A stretch of DNA of 64,000 bases. Source: Volvox africanus (Eukaryota > Chlorophyta > Chlorophyceae > Chlamydomonadales > Volvocaceae). The position numbers were made by a program, and so were the translations under genes. The notes under the pieces were generated by a model. The model was not told the origin of the DNA. It worked only from the letters and a program-made list of their open reading frames with translations, and did no database searches. The stretch spans positions 4,079,001 to 4,143,000 of the forward strand of contig BSDZ01000004.1 of NCBI GenBank assembly GCA_030268105.1, written 5' to 3'. This document shows, one piece after another, positions 11,501-22,901 of the stretch (positions are counted from its first letter, which is position 1; every line of letters starts with the position of its first letter).

Positions 11501-14500
11501 AACCATCATCGGGTGAACTCGCTTTGGCACCGGAGGCGGCGGCGACCCAGGCTTGGCTACGTGCCGTGGGAGCACCCTTGGTTTCGGGGCTGCTTTCTGG
11601 TGGATACGGCAGCCTCGCCCGTCTGCGGGAAATGGTTCCGGAGCTCCGTGAGGCGCTGGTGCTGCGGCTGCTGGAAACGGGGCGCATGCAGGGTGGAACA
11701 GCGGCGCTAGCAGCAGCACTGTACGGCGACGCGAATGAGGCGTGGCGGGCGGCGCTTGCCGACCGTGCAGGTGCCACAACCGCCGCTGCATTATTACAGG
11801 AAGAGGCTGTGGCGGCGGAGCTTGACTTTGTGCATGACAGGTAGGTACAGGCGGCTACGAGGTACTCGTACCATGAGTAGTCGAGTCCCTTAACCAAGGG
11901 CTGTGGATCATGGAGTCCCTTCACCGCGGTGGAGCATAAGAGCATTACACTCGTACACAGCAGCTCCCGACAGCGAGGTCCGCGAGCCATTAGCCGTGTT
12001 GTCTTCCGCGGTGCGGAGATGCTGCCGATGTTGCAACCCCGCATTCTCTTAGCCTGTGTTTACGAGGTATTCGGCCTCTTACTATTGAGACGAGACAAAT
12101 GAGGCATGACGTCACAATCAGGTTGTTGTAAAAGGATTAGTTGTCAGCTGGAGATACGGGGCGGTTCCCGAGGTGTATCACGTGGTGCGCCTGGCAGGTA
12201 CGTGGCGACTCCGCCAACTCCACAGGTGCCGCGGCCTCTTCCGTCCGACGCTGTGCTCGCCGCAGCCGTACAGGCGCTGCCGCCACCGTCGCGGCTGTTT
12301 TACGACAGTTACTTCGTGCTCCGCGCCGAGGGTGGCGACGACGCCGCGGTGGTTCAGGAGCGGCGGCGGGTGGCGGACGCACTGGCGGCGGCAGGGGAGG
12401 GCGCCGTGCTGCAAGGCGTCGGCGATGTCCAGGTAGGCCGGGGAGGGGACGACGGACCAGGGCGCCGTCTTGCGTCGTCTTGGGGTCCGGAAGATGGGAG
12501 GGCTGTTGCCGACAGATATTGACACGTGTGTGTCTTTACAATGCATTCCCGTCATCCTCCTTCCTCGCTACTTCTCCCCCGCCCCTCCCGCCCCTCCCGC
12601 CCCCTGGACGCGCTGACTAGTCGCAGCCACCATCATGACGTGTAACCCAAAAGACTTCGCTCCGAAACCTCCTCACAAACTCACGCACGTCATCCGTTCC
12701 CAACTCAGCCGTGATGTGGTTTGCGACTGTTGCTTATTCATATGCTGACATTACATCTTCGGATCCCTCACGTAACGTCAGACCTGGCTGGCGGAGGCGC
12801 GCAAAGGACTGCTAGTACTACCGGCACCATTGCTGGGGCTGCTACTGCGCTTCCTGCGCTTACAGGTGGGTTTCGGAGCAGCGGGAAAAACGGGGAAATG
12901 GTTGGGTTAAGGGGGGCCAATGATGGTTGGCCTGAGCACCTTTGGCCAGCGTTGAAAGGTGGGGGCCGCCCTCGCCAGGAGGGATGGGTTGTTGACTCAG
13001 GGTTTTAGGGTTTTAGGATAAGCATCTCCCGAATTACAAACATACTTATAAGTTTGCTTGAGCTTGAAGTCCCTTTTATCGACGTTGCAAGGAGTTAATA
13101 CAGGGGGTTCTCTGCGTCTGCCGGGGGTCGTATCATATCTTAACATCTCAGCCCTCATCCCCACGCCCTTCCTCACTGCTGATGCGGCGAAGGTGTCGGT
13201 GACGCCGGAGGAGGCCAGGTCACAGCGAAATAAGCTCACAGCGCTGGCTGTCCTTGTGGCGGAGCAGCAGCGGCGGGCCGTGGCGGCGGCGGAAGGTGCC
13301 GGCGGCGGCGACGGGACTGCTGCCTCAGCGGAGATAGCGGCGCGTGAGCTTGCGGAGTGGTCTCTGAGCGGCGGCGGCATAGGATCGGAAGCCGCGGGCC
13401 ACGTGCCGGCGGCGCTGGCAGCCCTGTTGGGCCCCACTGGTGCCGTTGACTTCGCATCCTGGCTGCAGGCGGGTCCATTGTTCTGTTCCACACTTAGTGG
13501 AGTCATCGTCTGCCCGGGTAGAGGGAGGGCCGGTCGTTTCTTAAAACGTGTCCATCTCGCTCTGCAAGGCTGCTGGAGGGGAGGGAGCTGGATGCTGCAT
13601 GGAAGCAGTCACGGCAAAACTAGGATCCGGTCCGCAGCAGCACGGGGTGCGAAATTTGTGATGGAATGAATGGGTCGGTGATGGGATGCGTCAGTGATGG
13701 GATGGGGACGACGATTGCCGCTGGTTAGTCACGACTTGCTCCGGGTTGCATGGCGGCCTGTGGCGGCGGCCGCTGCTTCCCCGCCGCCCCAGTGCGCTGA
13801 CACATGTTTCGCCTGCAATGCCCCACATTGCTCCGGAGCACACACTTCGTGCGTCACGTTGGCCAGTTGGTCTGGACCGCCCCCCGCCTTCCGTGTCGAG
13901 CCCCCGTCCCCGGCTCGTACTGCGCTGTGACCTAAATCATAAGGCCCTCGGAAACGACTTCCCAAACTTCCCCCTTCCCGCCACTCCTCAGGCCCTTGCC
14001 CTCAGCACCAGCAGCCCCAAGCTGTCCAGCACTCACCAGATGTTGGCGCTGCAGCACATGGAGATGGACGTGGAGCGATACCTCACGGTCAGGCCACTGC
14101 GAAAGGCACCGACTCACCTGTGCGTGTGTGTGCGTGTGTGTATGTGAGTGTATGTGCCCTTCTTCTTGCTTGTCACCCCATCCGGAAGGAGCGTTAGATT
14201 TTCCCCGTCGTGATGGAGTCACCGTGATGGAGTAGAGGGCGACTGAAGAGCCTTACCTTAGGGGTGGACAGAAGCGCCCTCACCTGTCCAGCCACGCAAA
14301 ACACGGCGACCATCCCAACCCCAGGGCTGTTGTCCGCGGCGTTGCACCTCGCAGGCAGCAAACGCTGTATCCCCCTCCGCGCTTGGCTGGAGGACTCCCA
14401 CCACTCCCGTCCCTCCGTCCGATCTTCATGGTTACGTTTGCTGACCCCTCTGCGCGCCACCCACTTGTGCTCAGATGACCCACGACCCGCGGCTGCATCT

Positions 14501-16384
14501 TCCAGTGAGCGGATTGGCGCAGAGCACCGCCACGACTGCCTCCACCCCTTGCCGACCCACCTTCGCCAACTGGACGGATCCGGCGTTGAGACGCAGTGCG
14601 GGAGCCTTCCTTGAAGACATGCGGCCTCAGTTGGACGCGTACCTGAAGGCACTGGTCAGTGCCATGGGGTGAGGGGGAATGATGGGATAACCCCCACTCT
14701 CCCTCAAACACACTGGAGTGTACATACAGGAGGGTGTGACACCGCATTGCTCGAGGGGGAGGTCACGAGGGGGGGGGCCCTACTGGCTCTGGAAGCGTTT
14801 GCGGCATTTGGGGGTATCGCGTTCCCTCATCGCCAGACATGATGCAGTCCCAGTATTGGCCTGCAGTATCAGGAGAGTATCTCATGCTATTCGATCTTCC
14901 CTCGTTGGTCATTGTTCAACCGAACATCATTCCGCACTGAATATGTTGTTTTGAGGACCCCTATCTCGACGAAATTTCCTTGACGCTTTTGGTTCTTTCC
15001 CCCGACCGCTGAAGGGCCAAAGCCCGCTGGGGGATACGGAGTGGAGCGTGTACCGGGACGCGGCGCTGCAGGAATGGGAGGCGGGCCGGGCGGAGAGGGA
15101 GGAGCGCGTGGCCTCGGCGGGGCAGAGCGGCTTCTTTAATCCACGGGTTAGTCCACCGGAGGGGCCGGTTGGAGGGGGAGGGGAGGGGGGGGGTGAATAC
15201 GGCGCGTGTGCAGTGTAATAGATGCAGTGGTAAATAGAACCAGGTACAGGTCTGGTGTCGGAAATAGGGGTGGCCCTTCGCGGGGAGAGCGGACTGCCTG
15301 GCTCCGCCCCTTCTGGCTGTGAGGTTCCGATCAGCGCTGCCAGAAGTGGCCGGGGAAGAGGCTTGCTGCCGAGGACATGTCCGTGTGTCTGTCTGTATTC
15401 GGATGCATTTCCGGCCCCTCTCCCGCACCTTGCCAGTTACCGCCGCCCCATATCGCCGCCACCCTTCACGTGCTGCCGATCTCGCCCCCACGCTCTCTCG
15501 TTAGCTCCTGGCAAATACGTGTCTTCCCTTCGGGTCGTTCGAAGATTTCCGTCTGCTTCACCACCGCCTCCACCATCGCCTCGATACGGCCTGTCTGATG
15601 TGACCTGTCGTATCGTGCCTCAGGCCGACGAGGTGTACCTGCAGCAGATGCTCGAGGAGAGCATTCCAATAGGTGGGGCGGTGGGGCGGTGGGGCGACGT
15701 GATGTGCGCCAGGGAGAAGGGAAGGAGATGGAGCGCGGGGAGAGGGAGTGTGTCAGGGTAGGGATATTAACAAATCAAAAAGATGTTTTTTCCCGACTAC
15801 AGTCCTCATGTAAGTCCTTAAACAAGCTACACTTGGATGTACGGCATTATTTGGTTTTGATTTTTCGGTGCGGCTTGCAGGTGATCCTTTGGGTCCCCAG
15901 TCGCGGCGTTACCTGGAAACGCTGCTCCGAAACCCTTCATGGAGCTTTGCGCAACGGCGACAGGCGGTACAGGTAGGTGTAACGGCGTAACTAGAACGTT
16001 GCTGTTGGGAGTTGAGAGGTCGTCAGGATTCGGCGTTGGAGATTGGGCGGAGGTCGGGGGGCGGCAGGGGTTCCCCGTGTGTTTTGATTGTATGGTCTGA
16101 CAACCCTCCCCGGTCTCCCTCCTCCGTGCCCTCACCCTCGGGATGCCCCCCCCCTTTTCCTGCAGCGTCTAATTCAACTAAACACCCACTTCGCGAGCCA
16201 AGTCCCCGCACAAGAGGGTGGCTCACCTTTCGCGCCGCTCTTCGCTGTTGGGGGGGGAGCCGTTGTGCCGCGTCTGGGGCCATTGCGGGAGGGCGAGCAG
16301 AAGAGCGCAGTCGTGCGACCACGGGGCCTTGGGTCCAGGGGGAGGGCGGCCGCCAAACCTCTGCAGCTGCCTAAGGGCTTCTGA
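8597..16384 (+). CDS. Large Ala-rich orphan protein, probably organelle-targeted (14 exons)
   Basis: Exons: 8597-9109, 9402-9552, 10028-10251, 10390-11151, 11323-11840, 12198-12432, 12782-12865, 13193-13468, 13992-14087, 14475-14654, 15015-15146, 15624-15672, 15881-15972 and 16166-16384 (TGA). They total 3531 bases, an unbroken 1176-residue frame, and every junction keeps phase (including phase 1 and 2 introns), which makes the model convincing. The N-terminus (MLGQQLRQRCIQAAF) is basic and amphipathic, as in mitochondrial or plastid targeting peptides. Next come a disordered Ser/Ala/Pro region, a helical block with a Gln-rich run near residue 260, then long Ala/Leu-rich helical repeats resembling a helical-solenoid protein. 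A very hydrophobic short exon (12782-12865) follows. The C-terminal part is helical and charged. No family is recognised. The intron after 13468 appears to start with GC instead of GT. Confidence 0.8.
14118..14153. repeat. TG microsatellite in an intron
   Basis: Imperfect TG/CG dinucleotide run just after the donor at 14088 of the fourteen-exon gene. Confidence 0.8.
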
Positions 16385-17640
16385 GATAGCAGCAAGCGAT
16401 ACATGAGAGGGGAGACACGGAGCTTTAAGCATGCGCTTGAGGTCGGCCAGGCATCCCGCTGCGGCCTGTGCGGCGTCTGACGGCGGGACCCTGGGGGAAC
16501 AGAAGGGAAAGCAGCGGACGATGCTGGGGCATAGGGCTCGTGGCATAGGACCCGGGGACCTTGGGGGGACCCGCGGTCCCCCACAAGAGGGGAAATATGC
16601 TGCATCGTGGAAGTTCGCATTGAGGAATGGGGATAGGGATGCTCTTGTATATGGACCGGGCCTTCTGTACGGGTATAGAGCGCGCGCTGGCTTTGGTGCG
16701 TTCAGGATTGGGTTCTGGATCCTGAATCTGGATATTCAGGTAGGAGGTCAAAAGTGCAGGTTACATAATTGGGGGTCGAACGAAAGTCTGCGAGTGTGTT
16801 GCATGCAAAATGAAATGAACTACATACGTTTCGGTATTTAAAAATGGCAGCTCTGAATGCTGCATTTTCTTAATAATTCTAGTCCGTTTCTATCAAGTGG
16901 CGTGGATAGCGGACGCACTCAATCTTTCTGACGTGCTAATCGTGATATTAAGCTGCAGTTGAGGCCCGCTTTTAAAATATGTTCCTATCTTGCTTCGCTG
17001 AACGAAGCTAGGTCAGCCTCATGCATGCCTGTGACTGTATTGGTCATGGACTTACCTTCAACGGAGCCTTTTCCCGACTGAGATGATGCGGTCAGTCGCT
17101 AAATTCGTCATCAGCGTCAATGAAGTTCGCCTTGGGGTAAAAATAGATTGAGACAATTTGTGCAAACGAACAAACGGAAGGTGGTTAGGTTTGTCTCAAT
17201 GCAAATCAAGTTTCAAGTATCCTAAGTGGCCATTAACACCATACACATACGATTATCTACCTGTTTACAGCCTATGCCTGCGATCACATTGCAAGGACAG
17301 GACACCAAACTACCGAAGTACTGGTATTGTGGCTCCGTTCGAGGATCCTGGCATGAGCTGGGAAATTAGGTTAACGACAACAAAACTTCATGGGCTGTAA
17401 AGTCCATTCTCATCTGCACTACGTTTCGGCACAAGTCGAGAGCGGAGCAGGGGTCTGCTCTGGTCCAGGTCGGCCCTGGGTCGAGGGCTCCCATAGACGC
17501 TGCGGTTGTAATATCTCTGCGTTTGTGGATTGCATTAGAATCATTTTGGATTTAACTATTTTTATCCTTTCTCAAGCAGGTAGGCAGAGTTGTACATGAA
17601 CGCGGCCAACCACCATTCATCGTCTACCACCATCCTCTAC
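16385..17640. other. 3' flank and spacer without supported genes
   Basis: The first part is the probable 3' UTR of the gene ending at 16384; it remains GC-rich to about 16750, then becomes AT-richer. A TGTAA motif, the usual green-algal polyadenylation signal, occurs only at about 17395, which is far for a 3' UTR, so the true end is uncertain. No other feature seen. Confidence 0.4.
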
Positions 17641-18933
17641 GTAATGCGCCTTTAGTTGTGATCTCGGAACAAAAGCCATTTCTGTTACGGCACAACCATG
17701 GTGGCAGCTGCTGATGGAGCTACCGGTGGATCTGGTCTTCCTGCCTTCCAATACAGCGCTGTTCGCTCCGGGCGAGGGCGGGCCGAGCCGCTACCTGCCC
17801 CCCCCTCAGTGGCAGGTGGTGGCAGTACGAGTGCAATGGTAGATTGGGCGTTCATGCGCGGCGCGCGGGGAGCAGCTACCCCCATGCCCCGCTATGCGTT
17901 GGACATGCGTTTGGCTTTCATTGGTTTTCCTCCCATCCAACACCGTGCTGTTTGCTCCTGGGATGGGAGGTTCGAGCACCTTCGTTCCTCCTCCGAGTTG
18001 GCAGGTCGTAGCAGTACGGGTGCAGTGGTAGAGTGGGCTCGCTCTCTTGAGGCTAATGCCGTTGCTAGGGTGGCCCCTAGTTATGACCTTATCTGGGTTT
18101 GGTTGCTGCCCCTCCCGTGGTTTCGGACCTGCTGGTTTCTCATCTTCAGTCGGGAGCTGCAGGGTTAGATCATTCGGCCCGTCTCCAACAGTTAGTGCAG
18201 GTCGTGATGGCTCGTGTTGGTGCTAGTACTTGGCGGTCTTATGGTTCTCATTTTGCGGCCTTTGTGCGTTTTTGTGTGATGGAGGGCCTGGAGTTCCTTC
18301 CGGCTTCCTTCTATGCAGGCTTGTTGTGGGGTCAGTTTCTTGCGGCAAAAGGCACTGTCCAGGCGCGTACTGCACAGCCATACTTCAGTGCTGTTAACAC
18401 AATTCACGACCTTCTGGGTTACCCTAAGCCTTGTGCGGGAGACAATGCCTTGCTTGTAGCCTTCAGAAAGGGTTGGGAGCGTCTTCAGGTCTCCTTTTCC
18501 CCCACCTCCTCTTTAGTCTTAGCCTTCAGTGCGGAGAGTGCTTGGGTGCTGTATGAGGCGTTACCGTTAGTTTTGGGTTAGCTCTCCAGTTTTCTTGCCG
18601 CTTTTATTTGTTGTTTTGGGGTTTTGTTTGTTCCTGCGTCCGGATTGCCTCCTGTCGGTTTGTTGGGCACGTGTGGTGTAGTTGGGAGGTATCCCGGTTT
18701 TCCAGTACAAGCCCCTTAACTGGAAAGGTAGGGTAGTGTCTGCTGAACGTGCCCCAGTGCTGCAGTTTCCTCTTTGTGGTCTTCCGTTTCTACGAATTGC
18801 CTTGTTGCAGCGTTTAGCTCAGGACCAGTCTCGTCTTTGGCCTGTCCGTCAGTCTACTCAAGGGGCAGAGCGTTGGTTCGACCTGGTGCTTGGTCAGTTT
18901 GGTTTGCAGAGCCTTTGGGGAACGTGGGAGTGA
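17641..18933 (+). mobile_element. DIRS/Kangaroo-like retroelement fragment: end of RT/RNase H frame plus tyrosine recombinase N-terminal part
   Basis: The frame through 17695-17840 reads PWWQLLMELPVDLVFLP and ends ...WQVVAVRVQW before a stop, which resembles the C-terminal end of the reverse transcriptase/RNase H polyprotein of DIRS-like elements. A diverged copy of the same stretch (LVFLPSNTVLFAPG..PPPSWQVVAVRVQW) follows at about 17905-18030, so this part is tandemly duplicated. An open frame at 18099-18581 then gives about 160 residues with the core-binding (SAM-like) fold pattern of tyrosine recombinases (STWRSYGSHFAAFVRFC, then LLWGQFLAAKGTVQARTAQ). At 18682-18933 part of the catalytic domain remains (RLWPVRQSTQGAERWF), but the copy stops before the His-X-X-Arg and Tyr motifs. 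It is therefore truncated and inactive. Confidence 0.7.
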
Positions 18934-19398
18934 CAACCGTTTTTTTTTCTGCTCAAGAAATGTTATCCGTTCCTCTTTGACTGGGCCTTAGGCACCAATA
19001 TAACGTAATTGGGAAGGCCCAACACGGAACATTGACAATTAGCTCCTGCTACGAGACTTTGCCATTGCCATTTCTGTTACAGATTGGCTGTGCTCTAACG
19101 GCCTGACCAAAGAAAGGTCGTTCCGAACCAAAGGAAAGAAAATAACGTAGCAGAGCGACAGGCGGGTGACGCGACCTCCAGGGTGGGAGGGCAGGGCGCG
19201 AGCTGAACAACAAAAACAAGATAAGTAATAAAGCTAGCGAGTGCTACTTATAGCGAACCTGAGGACATGGATCGCCCTCCTCGAGTCGTACCACTCATGG
19301 GACGTAAGGTCCTGCACCGCAGCTAACCCGGCTTAAGCTACACATAGCCCGCATTAGCTCCTGCTACGAGACTTTGCCAAAGGAAGAGAAACCCCCTC
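18934..19398. repeat. Spacer with a 27-bp direct repeat next to the recombinase fragments
   Basis: The string 'ttagctcctgctacgagact' plus flanks occurs at 19038-19064 and again at 19353-19379. A second short echo (gccatttctgttac) at about 19069 matches 17671-17684 of the plus-strand fragment. Split or internal repeats of this sort are typical of DIRS-group ends, so this is probably the terminal region of the element. Confidence 0.55.
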
Positions 19399-19802
19399 TC
19401 AGCGGTTGAAAAACTGTCCCGCCACTGGTGCGACGCGCCGGGCCGCGAGAGGGCTAAAAAACCCGAATGCATAAGGGCAGCCACGAACCCCCAAGTCGAG
19501 GTAGTGCTCCCGCAACGCTGAGGATCCTGTGGCCCAGCCGCCGAAGGCTTTGATAATATCCAGGGGCACCCCCGCCGCGCGAGCGGCGGAAGCACCGCCG
19601 CGACGCAGACTGTACAGGGTATGCACGGGCCGTAGCCGCTCCAAACCGCACTGCGACAAAACACGACCAAACCAACGCTCAGCCCCTTGCGTTGTCTGGC
19701 GCACCGGCCAGAGACGCGACGTATCCCGCGCAAACCACTGGGAAAGGGCCACCCGTAGGTGCGGCAGATTGCCCAACGGAAACTGCAATACCGGGGCCAA
19801 CT
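19399..19802 (-). pseudogene. Tyrosine recombinase C-terminal catalytic fragment (DIRS/Kangaroo-like)
   Basis: The minus-strand frame begins inside the LTR at 19803 and continues to the stop at 19399. It aligns with the plus-strand fragment at 18740-18915 (RLWPVRQTTQGAERWF) but carries on through HTLYSLRRGGASAARAAG, which fits the catalytic HxxR region, and GGWATGSSALREHYL, whose Tyr would be the nucleophile. So the C-terminal catalytic half is intact here while the N-terminal half was removed when the LTR at 19803-20617 inserted. The two recombinase pieces face each other (convergent). Confidence 0.75.
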
Positions 19803-20617
19803 TGTTGTACGCCGGTTCGATCACCGTTTATGCCAAAGTAGGCTGCCATCCATTCGAACACTACTGAGCATGATATAATTATATTAGCATGATATATTCG
19901 AGTTTATCTAGCTAATCGGGCACGTCGCAATATTATCTACGACATCGTGCTGTCGGTCAACATGTTTGACTCGAGGCTGATATCAATGCGCGAACTCACT
20001 ATTGGCATAATTTATCACGTAATAATATTTCAAATATTATTACCTCATCCGTGTCATAAACCATACGCGTATGCGGGAACGCGACGATCGCGATGGTTGG
20101 GTCGGCAACCGAATATCGATATTCGGACCTTCGCATATTGCATACGTTGCATCCATTAATATCACGGATTACGCGATATTTACAACAGTGCTACGATAGT
20201 ACTCACACTTGAGATCGGAATCCAGTGAGACCTGTACTGCACATCGGTATCGTGAACGTGATAGGTGCGAGGACGGCCGCCTAGAGACCGAAGTCGGCTT
20301 GACGCTATTTTGGGTCAAGTACTCGTGTACTTAACTCAGTCTAATTCCCATATATACGTTTTACTCATTTATTATCGGCCTGAGCTATTCCAGCATATCA
20401 TTTCCAGCCGGATGATGAACGCTGCCCGCGGGGTCTGACGGCACACTTCTAATTTGCAACTAAAGATCATTGTAAGTTGAATCTTTCCTTATCTATAAGT
20501 CTTCCGCTGTCACGTTGCTTGCACTGAAGTGTCTTGCTGTTCGTAAGCACCATGCACGTGTAGCTAACACTCAGACGTGCAGATTCAGTGCATGATCGAA
20601 GAAGGAAGGATACAACA
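19803..20617 (+). repeat. LTR, family 1, plus orientation (815 bp)
   Basis: Starts TGTTGTACGCC and ends GGATACAACA, giving the TGTTGTA/TACAACA terminal inverted repeat. It is followed at 20622 by TGGTATCGAGAC, a tRNA-type primer-binding site. It matches the family-1 LTRs at 22902-23716, 33706-34512 and the split copy 21879-21959 plus 27183-27913. It contains an 18-bp perfect palindrome (ccgaatatcgatattcgg, 20109-20126). It interrupts the recombinase frame at 19802. Confidence 0.9.
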
Positions 20618-20927
20618 AATTTGGTATCGAGACAGGTTCGTTGCCTGACTGCCTAATGATGCTCGATCGGAAGTAAGTTCTTTCTAGGACGACTGTCGAG
20701 GATGGGCGACGTAGCCCACTAGACATTATCACCGAAGAACTTGTCCACGCTGTATTAGATACTGTTGCTTCTAAATTGTGATTGCTTTTATACCTTTGTA
20801 GTTTACTGCAATTGTGGTGTGAGCCTTCACTCTGAGTTGCAGGTGAAACTAGTGGTCCGGCACCGCTTGCGGTAGCCCCTGGTTACAACTTGCGTTCTAA
20901 TCAGCTGGAGGCTTTGATCGCGCGGAA
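20618..20927 (+). mobile_element. 5' leader of a truncated chromovirus (plus strand)
   Basis: Begins with the primer-binding site TGGTATCGAGAC (20622-20633). It contains a copy of the short leader reading frame found upstream of gag in elements B and C: PLDIITEELVHAV around 20720-20760, then, after a CAG acceptor at 20842, the second segment ending QLEALIAR. The sequence is cut at about 20927 by a family-2 LTR in the opposite orientation. Confidence 0.7.
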
Positions 20928-21667
20928 GGGAGAGCAAACAGAGACAGCGGAAGACTTCAGGACAAGAAGAGATATAGCTTACAGTCTTACAGATCGAAGC
21001 GATGCAATGAACGTAATTACCGTCAGCGCCGGAAGCAAGCAATCATCACACGGCGGTGATAAGTGAAGTTCAGGCTTAGCTCGGGCTAAGTAGAAGAGCG
21101 TATAGCAATAATAGTGTTGAACACACAAGTGTTCTCCAGTATCGAATGTCTTGCCTTACTTAGCCGTCCTCGCATCTGTTCTACTCGTAGCATCACGATG
21201 TCGTACGGTTCACACTAGGAGGCTGATCCTAAGTGTGACAACCCTACTGCGTATAGGCGATGTCTACGTATAACAACGTATAAGCCTTTCTGGCATTCGC
21301 ATGATGCAAGGGTCCAAATAACGATATTCGGTTGCAAGGCATGTATCCCGACGGGTGCGGCGCTCTCAACGTGTGCTGTAATGAAGTAATATTATATCAA
21401 ATAATATTACTTATCGTTTCGTAGCACGAGCATAATGCGCACTTAAATGATTCGGGATTTCATGCATGCTAGGCGGATTTGCCATGATGTGATGTCACGA
21501 TAGATAATGGTGACATGCCAAATGCATATATAAATGTATACAAATACATTTATATCCTGCAAGTTTATTCATATGCATTGATCGTTCATGAGTTCATCAA
21601 AACAGCACTTTGCCTCGTAGCGTTGCATCGACCTACACATCGGTGGGAAACGAACCGTGGCACAACA
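20928..21667 (-). repeat. LTR, family 2, minus orientation, truncated
   Basis: Begins (minus strand) TGTTGTGCCACGGTTCG at 21667 and matches the full 834-bp family-2 copies, but lacks roughly the last 94 bases. No internal region of its own is attached, and its flanks do not form a target-site duplication. Confidence 0.8.
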
Positions 21668-21878
21668 GAAGGCTCACACCACAATTGCAGCAAACTACAA
21701 AGGTATAAAAGCAATCACAATTTGGAAGCAACAGTATCTAATTCAGCGTGGACAAGTTCTTCGGCGATAATGTCTAGTGGGCTACTTCGCCCATCGTCGA
21801 CAGTCGTCCTAGAAAGAACTTACTTCCGATCGAGCATCATTAGGCAGTCAGGCAACAAACCTGTCTCGATACCAAATT
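21668..21878 (-). mobile_element. 5' leader fragment of a second family-1 element (minus strand)
   Basis: The reverse complement of 21668-21878 matches the plus-strand leader at 20618-20832, including the primer-binding site (tctcgatacca, 21866-21876) and the short leader frame (PLDIIAEELVHAELD). It lies directly after the 3' LTR of element B, as if a second element shared that LTR in tandem, and ends at the family-2 LTR at 21667. Its start codon is changed. Confidence 0.7.
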
Positions 21879-21959
21879 TGTTGTATCCTTCCTTCTTCAA
21901 TCATGCACTGAATCTGCACGTCTGGATGTTAGCTAGGTGTGCGCCGAGCTTACGAACAG
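21879..21959 (-). repeat. Distal part of element B 3' LTR, separated by the insertion of element A
   Basis: These 81 bases continue the family-1 LTR at 27183-27913. Joined with removal of one copy of the duplicated AACAG, the LTR is 807 bp, exactly the length of the 5' LTR at 33706-34512. The remaining end is TGTTGTATCC (plus-strand view), the correct terminus. Confidence 0.9.
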
Positions 21960-22793
21960 TGTTGTACCTCTCGTTCGCGTTTGCTCATAAGTATCTGCAC
22001 GTCTGGAGACTATCGACACCGATGCGCGAGCACTTGCAAGTACAGCAAGGCAAGCGAGAGCAAACAGAGACAGCGGAAGACTTCAAGACGAAGAGAGATA
22101 TAACTTACAGTCTTACAGATCGGAATGATGCAATGGACGAAATCGCCGTCAGCGCCGGAAGCAAGCAATCATCACGTGGCGGTGATAAGCGAAGTTCAGG
22201 CTTAGCTCGGGCTAAGTAGAAGAGCATATAGCAATAATAGTGTGGAACACACAAGTGTTCTCTGGTATCGAATGTCTTATCTTACTTAGCCATCCTTGCA
22301 TCTGTTATACTCGCAACATCGCAATGCCGTACGACTCACTCTAGGAGGCCGATCCTAAGTGTGACAACCCTACTGCGTATAGGCGATGTTCACGTATAAC
22401 AACCGATAAGCCTCTCCGGCATTCGCATGATGCAAGGGTCCGAATAACGATATTCGGTTGCAAGGCATGTATCGTGACGGGTGCGACACTCTCAACGTGT
22501 GCTGTAATGAAGTAATATTATATCAAATAATATTACTTATCGTTTCATAGCACGAGCATAATGCGCACTTCAATGATTCGGGATTTCATGCATGCTAGGC
22601 GGATTTGCCATGATGTGATGTCACGATAGATAATGGTGACATGCCAAATGCATATATAAATGTATACAAATACATTTATATCCTGCAAGTTTATTCATAT
22701 GCATGGATCGTTCATGAGTTCATCAAAACAGCACTTTGCCTCGTAGCGTCGCATCGACATACACATCGGCGGGAAACGAACCGTAGCACAACA
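21960..22793 (-). repeat. Element A 3' LTR, family 2, full length (834 bp)
   Basis: On the minus strand it begins TGTTGTGCTACGG (22793) and ends GAGAGGTACAACA (21960). It is the same length as the copy at 36522-37355. It carries the palindromic block aagtaatatta...taatattactt and a TATA-rich segment (catatataaatgtat, near 22660). Confidence 0.9.
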
Positions 22794-22901
22794 ATTATCC
22801 CCCCGCCCGTATGCAGCGTCCTCGCTGCTTCATACAGCATCGACTGCAGGGGTCCTTGGGCTTGCGTGGCACGTTTGCGGGCTTCTTTGAGCAGAGGCTT
22901 C

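Noticed and set aside
16223..16546. Minus-strand open frame reading like protein (DAAQAAAGCLADLKRMLK...)
   Set aside because: It lies antisense to the last exon and 3' flank of the plus-strand gene, has no splice support, and GC-rich antisense frames of this length are common here.
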